A stretch of 64,000 nucleotides of DNA from assembly GCA_965219635.1 (NCBI GenBank), contig OZ244783.1:3658001-3722000 (forward strand), in the 5' to 3' direction. Positions 44,338-53,131 of the stretch are shown here, piece after piece. Position numbers and translations under genes: made by a program. How positions within the stretch are numbered: position 1 is the first letter of the stretch; each line of letters opens with the position of its first letter. The notes under the pieces were generated by a model. That model made no database searches and had not been told where the DNA came from. It worked only from the letters and a program-made list of their open reading frames with translations. This DNA comes from JAPOXR01 sp965219635. GTDB lineage: Bacteria > Pseudomonadota > Alphaproteobacteria > Rhodobacterales > Rhodobacteraceae.

Positions 44338-44580
44338 GGATGCCATGCCTCTGTGCCGTGCGGACGCAGCGTGCCTGCTTCAGGCTAGGTAGCGGCGCCA
44401 CTTGTTTCGGAACCGGCAGTCGGACGCGCCTGGCTGGAATCTACTGGCGGGCGACAGGAAGGCATATTCAGGAAGTCAAACCATGGGATGGAGGTCCGGG
44501 ATCAGGTTTGCATGTGGCGGGTTGGCCTCGTAGTCCTGAACTGTTGTAGTGTTTGAACCGGTTGGATGAGGGAGGTGACA

Positions 44581-45315
44581 ATGAACGAACCGAAGACTGC
44601 GCTTGTCATCAGCGCGCATGCTGCTGACTTTGTCTGGCGATGCGGCGGCGCCATCTCTCTCCACCAGAAGCTCGGTTACGAAGTTACGGTTGCTTGCCTG
44701 TCATACGGGGAGCGGGGCGAAAGCGCCCGGCTCTGGAAGGAAGGCAGGACGCTCGATGAGGTCAAGAGTATCCGGCGAAGTGAAGCCGAGAAGGCCGCTG
44801 GAGTTCTCGATGTCCATGACATCCTTTTCCTGGACCTTGGGGACTACCCGCTCGAACTTGACCGCGACGCCAAGTTCCGGCTCGTTGACCTGATCCGGAA
44901 GATCCAGCCGTCATTCATGTTGAGCCATTCGCATTACGATCCCTACAACACCGATCACATGTATGCCACGTCTGTTGCCATTGAATGCAGGATGATTGCG
45001 CAGGCATGGGGCCATAACCCTGGAGAAAAGGTGCTGGGCGCGCCGCAACTCTACCTGTTTGAACCGCACCAGACCGAACGGATGGGCTGGAAACCCGATA
45101 CATTCCTCGACATCACCGATGTCTGGGACAAGAAGCGCGCGGCCATCGAATGCATGGAAGGTCAGGTCCATCTGTGGGACTACTACACAAACGTTGCCCA
45201 AAACCGGGGCAACCATTTCCGCAGGAACTCGGGTGGTCAGGCGGGAGGCCGCCCGGCGCGCTATGCCGAGGCCTTCCAGTCGGTATATCCTCGTACTGTC
45301 GATGATCTGGGATGA
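44581..45315 (+). CDS. PIG-L family hydrolase, candidate 4-oxalomesaconate hydratase (GalB-like)
   Basis: A 244-residue PIG-L/LmbE-fold protein. The metal-binding start is shifted to S-A-H-A-A-D-F-V-W-R (classical A-H-P-D-D reads A-H-A-A-D), a feature shared with GalB-type hydratases, and the second metal site S-H-Y-D-P-Y-N-T-D-H follows near residue 121. GAGGTGAC precedes ATG 44581. The neighbours encode a GalC-like aldolase and a GalD-like tautomerase, so 4-oxalomesaconate hydratase is the best reading. Plain deacetylase activity is the alternative. Confidence 0.75.
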   Translation: MNEPKTALVISAHAADFVWRCGGAISLHQKLGYEVTVACLSYGERGESARLWKEGRTLDEVKSIRRSEAEKAAGVLDVHDILFLDLGDYPLELDRDAKFRLVDLIRKIQPSFMLSHSHYDPYNTDHMYATSVAIECRMIAQAWGHNPGEKVLGAPQLYLFEPHQTERMGWKPDTFLDITDVWDKKRAAIECMEGQVHLWDYYTNVAQNRGNHFRRNSGGQAGGRPARYAEAFQSVYPRTVDDLG

Positions 45316-45561
45316 AGCCGTGAATTTGCATCATCCAATCCGCGCAGGAGTTGATGGACCATTCCCGGGTTGGCTGACTAGCATGCCGTCATTTTGCTCA
45401 AGGACCTCCAGGCAAGTGCTGGCCCGCAGGAGTCGGGCAGGCCGTTTGCAGCGAAAATCATCGCCTGTGTCCGTGCCTTGCTTGGCGAAGGTAGTCGAGC
45501 ATCGCCTCAGGCCGGGGGCGGTAATGGCAGTCAAGGCAACGTTGATGCTGGCAATACCAAG

Positions 45562-46515
45562 ATGACACTCAGGGGTGATATTGCCCATCTCGGCCATGTC
45601 GAGATGTTGACCGACAAGTTTGAGGAAAGCCTCGACTTCTTTACCCGTGTCTATGGTCTCAGGCTGTCAGCCCTAGACAATGGCTCGGCCTACTTGCGCG
45701 CCTGGGATGACTATGAATTCCACACCCTGAAGCTCACGAGCGCCGATACAACCGGCGTCGGGCATGTTGCCTACCGGACAGCTTCGTCGCAAGCGCTTGC
45801 GAGAAGTGTGAATGCGATTTCCGAGTCAGGCTTCAAATGCCATGGCTGGGTGGAAGGCGACCTGGGTCATGGAAAGGCATTCAGGTTTGAGGACCCGTTC
45901 GGGCACATTTTTGAGATCTATTGGGAGACCGTTCGCCACGAGGCGACTGGGGCAGACACTCCTGCGCTTAAAAACATGTCCAGCAGCTTCAGCGGCGCAG
46001 CGCCCCGCCGGATTGATCACCTCAATCTGCTCGCCGATGACGTTGCCGAATTCAGGCGCTTCATGGAGACATGCCTCGGCAGCAGGGTGACCGAAATGAT
46101 CCAGCTCGACAATGGCCGGATAGGCGGGTGTTGGTTCACGGTGAACAACAAGACTTATGATCTAGCCTGCACGGAGGAACACGGTGGCGGCAAGGGACGT
46201 CTGCATCATGTCACCTATGCCACAGACCAGCGAGAGGACATTCTGCGCGCTGCCGACCTGTTCCTTCAAAATGGAGTTCATATTGAAACCGGGCCACACA
46301 AGCACGCCATCCAGGGAACATTCTTCCTGTATGTCTGGGAACCGGCCGGTAACCGGGTCGAACTGGCCAATGCTGGCGCGCGGTTGATGCTTGCGCCTGA
46401 CTGGGAGCCGGTTGTCTGGTCCGAGCAGGATCGCCGCAAGGGACAGGCTTGGGGCCTGCGGACCATTGAGAGTTTTCACACGCATGGCACTCCGCCGATA
46501 AAGGGAAGGAACTGA
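45562..46515 (+). CDS. Type I (VOC) extradiol dioxygenase, catechol 2,3-dioxygenase family
   Basis: A 317-residue two-domain extradiol dioxygenase: L-G-H-V-E-M at the start, then iron ligands H153 (R-I-D-H-L-N-L-L), H216 (L-H-H-V-T-Y) and E267 (G-N-R-V-E-L), with a C-terminal tail like catechol and homoprotocatechuate dioxygenases. The frame is open 168 bases further upstream, but that part is Gly/Ser/Ala rich and off-family. It sits inside a GalB-GalC-GalD cluster, so its substrate may be a carboxylated catechol or gallate-like ring rather than catechol. Ends 3 bases before the aldolase start. Confidence 0.85.
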   Translation: MTLRGDIAHLGHVEMLTDKFEESLDFFTRVYGLRLSALDNGSAYLRAWDDYEFHTLKLTSADTTGVGHVAYRTASSQALARSVNAISESGFKCHGWVEGDLGHGKAFRFEDPFGHIFEIYWETVRHEATGADTPALKNMSSSFSGAAPRRIDHLNLLADDVAEFRRFMETCLGSRVTEMIQLDNGRIGGCWFTVNNKTYDLACTEEHGGGKGRLHHVTYATDQREDILRAADLFLQNGVHIETGPHKHAIQGTFFLYVWEPAGNRVELANAGARLMLAPDWEPVVWSEQDRRKGQAWGLRTIESFHTHGTPPIKGRN

Positions 46516-46518
46516 GCA

Positions 46519-47190
46519 ATGGGGGTAGTGGTCAGGAACATCCAAAGGGCCGATCCTGCCGAGATCAAGCGGCTTGGCGACGCAGGCGTCGCAACCGTGC
46601 ACGAGGCACAGGGCCGCACCGGCCTGATGAACTCGCAGATGCGGCCAAACCAGCAGGATTTTGGAATTGCGGGAAGTGCAGTGACCATTTCGGCCCCTCC
46701 CGGTGACAACTGGATGCTTCATGTGGCGATTGAACAGTTGCAGGAAGGGGACATCCTGGTTCTTGCACCGACCGCCCCCTGCGACATGGGATATTTCGGC
46801 GATCTTCTCGCCACCTCCGCGATGGCGCGGGGCTGCCGCGCAGCAGTACTTGATGCCGGCATACGCGACTCGCGCGATCTTCGTGCGATGGGATTTGGGG
46901 TGTGGTCGACAGCGGTTTCGGCTCAGGGGACCGTCAAGGAAACGGTCGGCTCAGTCAACATCCCTGTCGTGTGTGCTGGTGTGCTGGTCAATGCGGGTGA
47001 TGTCATCGTTGCAGACGATGATGGCGTATGCGTCGTGCCGCGTAGCGAGACTTCATCGACCATCCTGAAGGTTCAGGCCAGGCTGGATGGTGAGAAGGAG
47101 AAGCGGGAGCGCCTGTCTTCAGGAGAACTGGGGCTGGACATCTATGGCATGCGGGAGAGGCTGGCGGCGAAAGGGCTCAAGTATGTCTGA
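46519..47190 (+). CDS. RraA-like 4-carboxy-4-hydroxy-2-oxoadipate aldolase (GalC/LigK-like)
   Basis: A 223-residue RraA-fold enzyme with the metal/active-site motif G-D-L-L-A-T-S-A-M-A-R-G-C-R-A-A-V-L-D-A-G-I-R-D. The length and N-terminal V-A-T-V-H-E-A-Q-G-R match CHA aldolases that split 4-carboxy-4-hydroxy-2-oxoadipate to pyruvate and oxaloacetate, the last step of gallate and protocatechuate 4,5-cleavage. It starts 3 bases after the dioxygenase stop and overlaps the tautomerase gene by 8 bases. RNase E inhibition (true RraA) is unlikely in this context. Confidence 0.87.
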   Translation: MGVVVRNIQRADPAEIKRLGDAGVATVHEAQGRTGLMNSQMRPNQQDFGIAGSAVTISAPPGDNWMLHVAIEQLQEGDILVLAPTAPCDMGYFGDLLATSAMARGCRAAVLDAGIRDSRDLRAMGFGVWSTAVSAQGTVKETVGSVNIPVVCAGVLVNAGDVIVADDDGVCVVPRSETSSTILKVQARLDGEKEKRERLSSGELGLDIYGMRERLAAKGLKYV

Positions 47191-48283
47191 CGCTGTGCGG
47201 GTCATGTGGATGAGGGGGGGCACCTCCAAAGGCGGATACTTCGTCGCGTCAGACCTTCCTGCGGATCCCGACGCACGCAATGACCTGCTGCTTGGGATCA
47301 TGGGATCGCCGGACCCGCGCCAGATTGATGGGATGGGTGGAGGAGACCCGCTGACATCCAAGGTCGCGGTGGTATCGCGTTCATCGCGGGAAGGAATAGA
47401 TGTCGACTACCTGTTCCTTCAGGTCTTTGTCGATCAGGCGCTCGTAAGTGATGCACAGAATTGCGGAAACATGCTGGCGGGCGTTGGACCGTTTGCGATT
47501 GAACGCGGGATGGTGAGCGCTACCACTGGGGAGACTTCGGTCGCAATTCACATGGTGAACTCCGGCAGGACTGCCGTGGCTCGTGTACAGACGCCCGGTG
47601 GCGTGGTCGATTATGGCGGTTCGGCTCGTATTGATGGAGTGCCAGGCCACGCCGCTCCAGTTCAGATCGAGTTCCGGGATACTGCCGGTTCGACTTGTGG
47701 TGCCCTGTTTCCGACTGGCAATGCGCAGGACAGGATTGATCAGGTGAATGCCACACTGATCGACAACGGCATGCCGTGCGTTGTGATCCGCTCGTCCGAC
47801 CTCGAAGTTGCCGGTAACGAAAGCCCTTCGGTATTGGAGGCAAACGCCCAGTTGCGGGAGAGGCTCGAGAAAATTCGGCTTGCTGCCGGCCTCATGATGA
47901 ACCTTGGGGATGTTTCGGAGCAGTCAGTCCCGAAAATGACACTGGTCAGTCCAGCCCGCAGCGGCGGTGCGATTTCGACGCGGACATTCATTCCGCACAG
48001 GTGCCACAAGGCTATCGGTGTGCTGGGTGCAGTCAGTGTGGCGACTGCCTGCCTGACGCCCGGCGCTGTCGGATCCGATCTGGCTGCGGTGCCTGAGGGA
48101 CAGGTTAAATCCCTCAGCATTGAGCATCCGAGCGGGGAGATGACGGTAGCAGGCCATGTGGAAGATGGAAGCGTTGTCCGTGCCGAGGTTCTTCGAACGG
48201 CGCGAAAGCTAATGGACGGCGCTGTCTTTCCGGGGCCCGCCGGGTCGAGCGACTCGGAATCCCAATCAACAACGCGGCAGTAA
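47183..48283 (+). CDS. PrpF-family isomerase, candidate 4-oxalomesaconate tautomerase (GalD-like)
   Basis: A 366-residue PrpF-fold protein: M-W-M-R-G-G-T-S-K-G at the start, G-G-D-P-L-T-S-K-V-A-V-V, the D-A-Q-N-C-G-N-M-L Cys motif, and a second Cys in the diaminopimelate-epimerase-like fold. ATG 47183 gives the conserved start and an 8-base overlap with the aldolase gene. With GalB- and GalC-like neighbours, keto-enol tautomerisation of oxalomesaconate is the natural assignment. 2-Methylaconitate isomerase is the family alternative, but no methylcitrate genes are present. Confidence 0.85.
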   Translation: MSDAVRVMWMRGGTSKGGYFVASDLPADPDARNDLLLGIMGSPDPRQIDGMGGGDPLTSKVAVVSRSSREGIDVDYLFLQVFVDQALVSDAQNCGNMLAGVGPFAIERGMVSATTGETSVAIHMVNSGRTAVARVQTPGGVVDYGGSARIDGVPGHAAPVQIEFRDTAGSTCGALFPTGNAQDRIDQVNATLIDNGMPCVVIRSSDLEVAGNESPSVLEANAQLRERLEKIRLAAGLMMNLGDVSEQSVPKMTLVSPARSGGAISTRTFIPHRCHKAIGVLGAVSVATACLTPGAVGSDLAAVPEGQVKSLSIEHPSGEMTVAGHVEDGSVVRAEVLRTARKLMDGAVFPGPAGSSDSESQSTTRQ

Positions 48284-48470
48284 TGTTTTCTGCTCTAATC
48301 TATGCTTGTTTGGACTGGGTCACTTCCACGGCATCCTTACGACCGAAGTCAGTACCATTGGCAACACCGATCACATCTGGATCTGTTCATCGGAGTTTAG
48401 CGCGTAGTACAGATTTGTGGCTAATGGAAGTGCGGCGGCACAAGCTACCAAGACCAGGACAAATGGAGCC

Positions 48471-49082
48471 ATGCAGAATACGCAAAAATTGAGAGTAATA
48501 CCAGGAACGTTTGATAACGTGGATACAAATCCCGACAATTGGATGTTCGTCGACATAGGTTTCGCAAGCACCAAACGTTCATCTGCCCTTGCAGTCGCTG
48601 ATAATCCCCCTCAGTTGCTTACATTTGCTGAATTATCCGAAGAGCTTGTTCAAGCCTTGAAAACGCCTGTAGCACCTGTAAATCTTGTGATTGAGGCACC
48701 ACTTTCGATAGCATTTAATTCCGAGGGGAACCCCACAGGGCGAAAGATCGAGAAGCGCGGCCTGAAAACACGGTACTGGTACTGTGGAGCTGGCGCCGTC
48801 ACACTTCTCGCTGCATCACATTTGATGCACCGTCTAGTTTGCGCAGATATATCAACAGAAATCCGGCTGTTTGAGGGTTTTGCTTCCTTCAAGTCTTCCA
48901 AGCAACCCTCTTCGCATAGAGATGACATCGAGGCAATGAGAAGCATTGCTTTGCAGCGGGGCGGGAGGGGGAAGCGTGTTTGCAAGCATGAGCTTAAGCA
49001 AAACCCTGACGACTCACTTTGTTTTGCTTTCTCATTTGCTGGATTGGATTTTGGCGTGCCAGCAGTTTTGGAGGTTTTATAG
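48471..49082 (+). CDS. Hypothetical protein, RNase H-like fold candidate
   Basis: A 203-residue protein I cannot assign firmly. It shows an order of acidic motifs seen in RNase H-like folds (DUF429-like): F-V-D28-I-G-F-A-S-T at strand 1, L-V-I-E75-A-P-L-S after strand 4, R-L-F-E-G-F, and H-R-D-D152-I-E-A-M. ATG 48471 has GGAG just upstream; an in-frame GTG at 48417 exists. Base composition is more AT-rich than the flanking operons, which suggests transfer. It lies alone between the gallate-type cluster and dapF. Confidence 0.55.
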   Translation: MQNTQKLRVIPGTFDNVDTNPDNWMFVDIGFASTKRSSALAVADNPPQLLTFAELSEELVQALKTPVAPVNLVIEAPLSIAFNSEGNPTGRKIEKRGLKTRYWYCGAGAVTLLAASHLMHRLVCADISTEIRLFEGFASFKSSKQPSSHRDDIEAMRSIALQRGGRGKRVCKHELKQNPDDSLCFAFSFAGLDFGVPAVLEVL

Positions 49083-49095
49083 GAGGATTGCAGAT

Positions 49096-49185
49096 GTGGA
49101 GTTGCTGACTGACGCGTTTGAGAAAGACGAGGGCGACGACGATAAAAAGGTCAAAACTTATGCCTCGTACATAGCTGCATGTTGA
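49096..49185 (+). CDS. Possible 29-residue acidic small ORF
   Basis: A GTG start 8 bases after a strong AGGAGGA, right after the stop of the gene at 48471. It encodes an acidic/basic small peptide (F-E-K-D-E-G-D-D-D-K-K). It could be a real small partner, or the true C-terminus of the preceding gene after a frameshift. Confidence 0.3.
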   Translation: MELLTDAFEKDEGDDDKKVKTYASYIAAC

Positions 49186-49449
49186 AGTCTATTTCATGAA
49201 TGAAATGGATTTTAAGGTGCAACGGATACGCAGGCCAATCCGTGAGGGAGTAGACCATTTGACTTTGGAGCACGTTTCGGACTAGAGTTATGAGGCACAC
49301 GGGAGAATTTGGCTCGTGAACATCGGCAGGGCGTGTGCGGCGCGGGAAATCGGATATAGTTGATGAAGCAAAAAGGTGCTTCAACACTGATCTGAATCAA
49401 GCGTATATTGAACGCTTAGGGCAGTTTAGAGCAAGGACTGGAGAGCATC
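49186..49449. other. AT-richer intergenic stretch
   Basis: No gene is seen. Short direct and inverted repeats such as TTCATGAATGAA occur near 49194-49206. Probably decayed accessory DNA. Confidence 0.3.
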
Positions 49450-49641
49450 ATGTGTGCCGATAAGACCAAAGACACGACCATTTCCAAGCAGCAATTGCCA
49501 GAAGGCGTCCTTGAGCTCTTGAAAATATGGAGGGGAGAAAAAGAGGAAGATGTCGTCGAGACCTTCTCGCGGGAAATAGAGGCGGACCTCAGGCGAATTC
49601 TGGGGGACAGGTATAAGGGGAGTCCGAAACGGAGCGCATAG
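49450..49641 (+). CDS. Small charged hypothetical protein
   Basis: A 63-residue frame with GGAGAG about 6 bases before ATG. The product is rich in Lys and Glu with a probable amphipathic helix (V-L-E-L-L-K-I-W...E-E-D-V-V-E-T-F), in the style of small DNA- or protein-binding accessory factors. No family is recognised. A longer antisense frame covers the same bases but has no better support. Confidence 0.4.
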   Translation: MCADKTKDTTISKQQLPEGVLELLKIWRGEKEEDVVETFSREIEADLRRILGDRYKGSPKRSA

Positions 49642-49940
49642 CATCCAGCGGTTGTGTGCGGCCATGCTTTCAGTTGGTAGTTTTCTCCTTGCTCTTGTTT
49701 GCTGTCCAAATCCAGCTTCCCCAATGACTTCCGTGGGAGCACGGTTGCAGTCAGTATTGCCCGTCCTGCTTCACAGAACCGCTTGACTAGAGTTGATTGA
49801 TGGGCGGATCTGCCTCGCTGCAGCACATCGCCAAGGTGTCTTCCTCCGGTCTGCCAATCGACCCCAATCCTGACTTGGACCATTTTGGCACTATCGGTTA
49901 GGAAGAGCATTCCTACTCCCTGGCCGGCAGAGTGCGCGCC

Positions 49941-50756
49941 ATGCGATTTCGAAAAATGCACGGACTGGGCAATGACTTCGTGATTGTCGATGCCCGGAAC
50001 GGAAACGGCAGCAAGAACGGACTCGAGTCGCTGCTCAGGCGACTGGGCAGCCGCAGGCGTGGCGTTGGTTATGACCAAATCGCTAGGATCGAGAGGTCAG
50101 ACACTTGTGACGCCCGACTGTCCTTCTGGAACACCGATGGCTCGCCGTCTGCTACCTGTGGCAATGCGACAAGGTGTGTCGCTCGCATGATCATGGAGGA
50201 GACCGGCGTTTCTGCTTTACAACTGGAGACCGAGCGTGGTGTGCTCGAGTGCAGGGACATGGGCAATGGCATGACCAGCGTCAACATGGGTGAGCCCCAA
50301 TTCGATTGGCATGAAATTCCGCTGGCGCGTGAAATGGACTCCTTATCGCTTCCCATAGCCGGGGAACCGGTCGGGCTGGGACTTGGCAATCCACATTGTG
50401 TCTTCATCGTGGATGATGCGGAATTGGTGCCGATCGAAGTCCAGGGACCTGAAATAGAGCATCACCCGTTGTTTCCCGAGCGCACCAATGTCGAGTTTGT
50501 TTCGGTTGTATCAGGAGACGCCATACGCATGCGGATTTGGGAGCGTGGCGTCGGAGTCACACTGGCTTCAGGGTCAGGAGCATGTGCCGCCGCAGTTGCA
50601 ACAGCGCGCAGGTCACTCACTGGCAGGAAGGTGGAAGTCGAACTGGATGGGGGAATACTTCAGATAGACTGGCGGGATGACGGTGTTTGGATGACGGGGC
50701 CAACTTCTCATGTGTTTGACGGCGAACTCACAGCTGAATTCCTAGCATCCTCATGA
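49941..50756 (+). CDS. dapF: Diaminopimelate epimerase
   Basis: A 271-residue enzyme of lysine and peptidoglycan synthesis that interconverts LL- and meso-diaminopimelate. It starts M-R-F-R-K-M-H-G-L-G-N-D-F. The two catalytic Cys are C73 in A-T-C-G-N-A-T-R and C215 in G-S-G-A-C. A GTG 9 bases upstream is in frame, but the ATG starts the family sequence. The stop overlaps mtaB by 4 bases (ATGA), the usual alphaproteobacterial pairing. Confidence 0.95.
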   Translation: MRFRKMHGLGNDFVIVDARNGNGSKNGLESLLRRLGSRRRGVGYDQIARIERSDTCDARLSFWNTDGSPSATCGNATRCVARMIMEETGVSALQLETERGVLECRDMGNGMTSVNMGEPQFDWHEIPLAREMDSLSLPIAGEPVGLGLGNPHCVFIVDDAELVPIEVQGPEIEHHPLFPERTNVEFVSVVSGDAIRMRIWERGVGVTLASGSGACAAAVATARRSLTGRKVEVELDGGILQIDWRDDGVWMTGPTSHVFDGELTAEFLASS

Positions 50757-52051
50757 ATAATCCAAGGCCGCAAGTTCATACGCTCGGTTGCCGGTTGAAC
50801 GAGTACGAGTCCGAAGCGATTTCCGAGATCGCATCGGCGCAGGGGCTGCGCAACACCGTAGTCGTCAATACCTGCGCAGTTACGGCCGAAGCAGTCAGAA
50901 AGTCGCGTCAGGCGGTCCGTCGAGCAGCTGGAAGGGAACCCTCAGCCAGGCTGGTCGTGACGGGATGCGCATCACAAATCGACACTGAAGGATTTGCTTC
51001 AATGTCCGGCGTAGATGCCGTGGTAGGGAATGGCCGGAAACTCGATCCATCCATCTGGAAGTCGATTGCTCAACGCTCTGCGGGCCAGGGAAACCGGGCA
51101 CAAGTCCTGGTCGAAGATATCATGTCGGTAGATCGGCCCTCGAACCACCTGATTTCTTCATTCGGCTCACGTACGCGGGCGCATGTTCAGGTTCAAAATG
51201 GCTGCGACCATCGCTGTACCTTTTGCGTAATTCCATATGGGCGGGGCAACTCGCGTTCAGTGCCTGTGTCAGAAGTACTGCAACAGGTTCAGCAGTTGAC
51301 CGATCGCGGGTTTCCTGAAGTCGTGCTTTCCGGGGTGGATCTTACCTGCTGGGGTGGTGACCTTCCGGGCAATCCGCAGTTGGGCGATCTGGTCGAACGC
51401 ATTCTGACTGATGTGCCGAACCTGCAGAGATTGCGATTGTCCTCGGTTGATGTTGTCGAGGTCGATAACAAGCTGAAGGAACTGCTGGTCTCCGAAGAAA
51501 AGCTCATGCCTCACCTGCATCTGTCACTCCAGGCAGGCCACAACCTCATTCTCAAAAGGATGAAGCGTAGGCACCTAAGGGAGGATGCCATTGCCTTCTG
51601 CCACGAATTGCGGAGCCGCCGGTCCGGCATTGTGTTTGGGGCCGATCTTATAGCCGGATTCCCGACAGAGACTGAGGAGATGTTCGAAGGCACTCTAAAT
51701 CTTGTCGAGGAGTGTGGGCTGACTTGGCTTCACGTGTTCCCGTACAGCGCACGGCAGATGACGCCTGCTGCGCGCATGCCCCAAAATGATACCGCGACGG
51801 TAAGAGAGAGAGCAGCCCGGTTAAGGAAACTGGCAGCAATGCAGGTCCGCACCCATTTGGAAAGTCAGGTCGGGCAGACCGGGAATGTGCTGTTGGAGTC
51901 ACCTCGTCGAGGCAGAACCGAGCAATTTGCGGAAGTGGATTTCGACTGCGACCTGGCACCCGGCTCGATTGTGGCCGCGCACTTTGCAGGGGTCAGCGAT
52001 GGCAGGCTGGTCGGAAAGCTTGCAGACGGCCGAGGGCGCTTGAGCAGCTGA
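50753..52051 (+). CDS. mtaB: tRNA (N6-L-threonylcarbamoyladenosine(37)-C2)-methylthiotransferase
   Basis: A 432-residue radical-SAM methylthiotransferase. The N-terminal UPF0004 domain has three cluster Cys (T-L-G-C-R-L-N-E-Y-E, V-N-T-C-A-V-T, V-T-G-C-A-S-Q). The radical SAM motif C-D-H-R-C-T-F-C-V-I-P-Y-G-R-G-N-S-R-S follows, with a C-terminal TRAM-like region. The E-Y-E-S after the first Cys and the R-G-N-S-R-S signature fit MtaB rather than MiaB or RimO. It modifies t6A37 of ANN-decoding tRNAs. Confidence 0.93.
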   Translation: MNNPRPQVHTLGCRLNEYESEAISEIASAQGLRNTVVVNTCAVTAEAVRKSRQAVRRAAGREPSARLVVTGCASQIDTEGFASMSGVDAVVGNGRKLDPSIWKSIAQRSAGQGNRAQVLVEDIMSVDRPSNHLISSFGSRTRAHVQVQNGCDHRCTFCVIPYGRGNSRSVPVSEVLQQVQQLTDRGFPEVVLSGVDLTCWGGDLPGNPQLGDLVERILTDVPNLQRLRLSSVDVVEVDNKLKELLVSEEKLMPHLHLSLQAGHNLILKRMKRRHLREDAIAFCHELRSRRSGIVFGADLIAGFPTETEEMFEGTLNLVEECGLTWLHVFPYSARQMTPAARMPQNDTATVRERAARLRKLAAMQVRTHLESQVGQTGNVLLESPRRGRTEQFAEVDFDCDLAPGSIVAAHFAGVSDGRLVGKLADGRGRLSS

Positions 52052-52510
52052 CTGGTCGTACTCCATCGGTAGGGTCCAATTCTGGTAGGACACGTGAGCG
52101 TGCTGAACGGTTGCTGATAAGGCTCTACGCTCCGACGCGATTGATGCGCTGCACTGCCTCTGCAACAGGCAACGTCGGTGCCGTGGACTTGCCCGGAATT
52201 CCGGCAGTCCAGATCGAAATGCCGGAATCAGGGCAAGGGCTCATGCAAGACAGTCAGCTACCTTGAGCCTATTCTCTGGCGGGCCGATTGCACGACTGCA
52301 TTGAACTTTCGACTGCCGGAGCCGATATGGTTGGAGGTGGATGACGTCATTCACGAGTAGTCCAGGTCCGAAGCCCGCGCTGCCAGGGATCGGTCAAATG
52401 TCCGAACCCGCTTGACGAATTCCAATTTCCTGCAAGAGGGTTCGAGACAATAGTCACTGGCACGGGATTTGCCCGGCCGCCCCGCCTATCAACCGTAAAG
52501 GCCAAAAAGC
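52052..52510. other. Intergenic region with a strong structured element
   Basis: No gene is convincing: the 60-codon frame at 52178-52360 overlaps the hairpin and has no family. The hairpin at 52188-52237 is listed separately. The GST promoter should lie in the last 100 bases. Confidence 0.45.
52188..52237. other. Long interrupted hairpin (possible small RNA or terminator)
   Basis: The outer stem CTTGCCC/GGGCAAG (7 bp) and inner stem ATTCCGGCA/TGCCGGAAT (9 bp) are separated by a 3/2 internal loop and closed by a 13-base loop. It lies 137 bases past the mtaB stop. No U-run follows on either strand, so ordinary intrinsic termination is not supported. Confidence 0.5.
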
Positions 52511-53125
52511 ATGATACTCTACTCCAACAGCGCGTCGCCGTTCGTCCGCAAGGTCATCGCCCTGGCGTATGAACTCGGAATCGAAGACTCCATTGAACTG
52601 GTTCACTCGGCTGGAAGCCCGACAGAACCGGCTTCGCTTCAGGATTCCGAGAATCCCCTTGCCAAGATACCCACTCTTGCCAGGGCATCTGGGCCGGCGC
52701 TCTACGACAGCAGGACCATTTGCCGCTACCTGGATGATCTGGAGGGTGGCAAGATGTATCCGGAACCGCCTGCTCTCTGGGAAATCCTTACCCTTGAGGC
52801 AACGGCAGATGGGATCATGGAAGCTGCAGTCTTGATGATTTACGAGATCCGTTGCCGTCCCGAGTCCGCTCGATCGAACGAATGGGTCGAAGCGCAGTGG
52901 AGCAAGGTTGACCGGTCGCTGGACGCCATCGAAGCCCGGTGGATGAGCCATCTCGCAGGCCCGGTACAGATGGGACAGATCTCCGTGGGTTGCGCGCTTG
53001 GCTACCTGGACTTGCGCCAGCAGGCGCGAAACTGGCGCAAGGGCAGGCCTGCGCTCGCCAAGTGGTTTGAGGAATTTTCGAAGCGCAGGAGCATGCAGGA
53101 GACAATACCGGCTATACCTGCCTGA
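52511..53125 (+). CDS. Glutathione S-transferase family protein
   Basis: A 204-residue cytosolic GST. The thioredoxin-fold start is L-Y-S-N-S-A-S-P-F-V-R-K-V (catalytic Ser candidate), with N-P-L-A-K-I-P-T-L and Y-D-S-R-T-I-C-R-Y-L for glutathione binding, then a helical domain with W-S-K-V-D and a D-L-R segment. The family acts in detoxification or isomerisation. It is convergent with the ligase gene at 53132, the stops only a few bases apart. Confidence 0.87.
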   Translation: MILYSNSASPFVRKVIALAYELGIEDSIELVHSAGSPTEPASLQDSENPLAKIPTLARASGPALYDSRTICRYLDDLEGGKMYPEPPALWEILTLEATADGIMEAAVLMIYEIRCRPESARSNEWVEAQWSKVDRSLDAIEARWMSHLAGPVQMGQISVGCALGYLDLRQQARNWRKGRPALAKWFEEFSKRRSMQETIPAIPA

Positions 53126-53131
53126 GGCCTG

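Noticed and set aside
44334..44549. 71-codon frame overlapping the FeS photolyase stop by an ATGA
   Set aside because: The overlap resembles the style of this genome, but the product is rich in Arg, Cys, Gly and Ser with no plausible fold.
49416..50078. 220-codon minus-strand frame covering the dapF start
   Set aside because: Conflicts with dapF, whose start and catalytic motifs are certain; the C-terminal half is low-complexity Ser rich.
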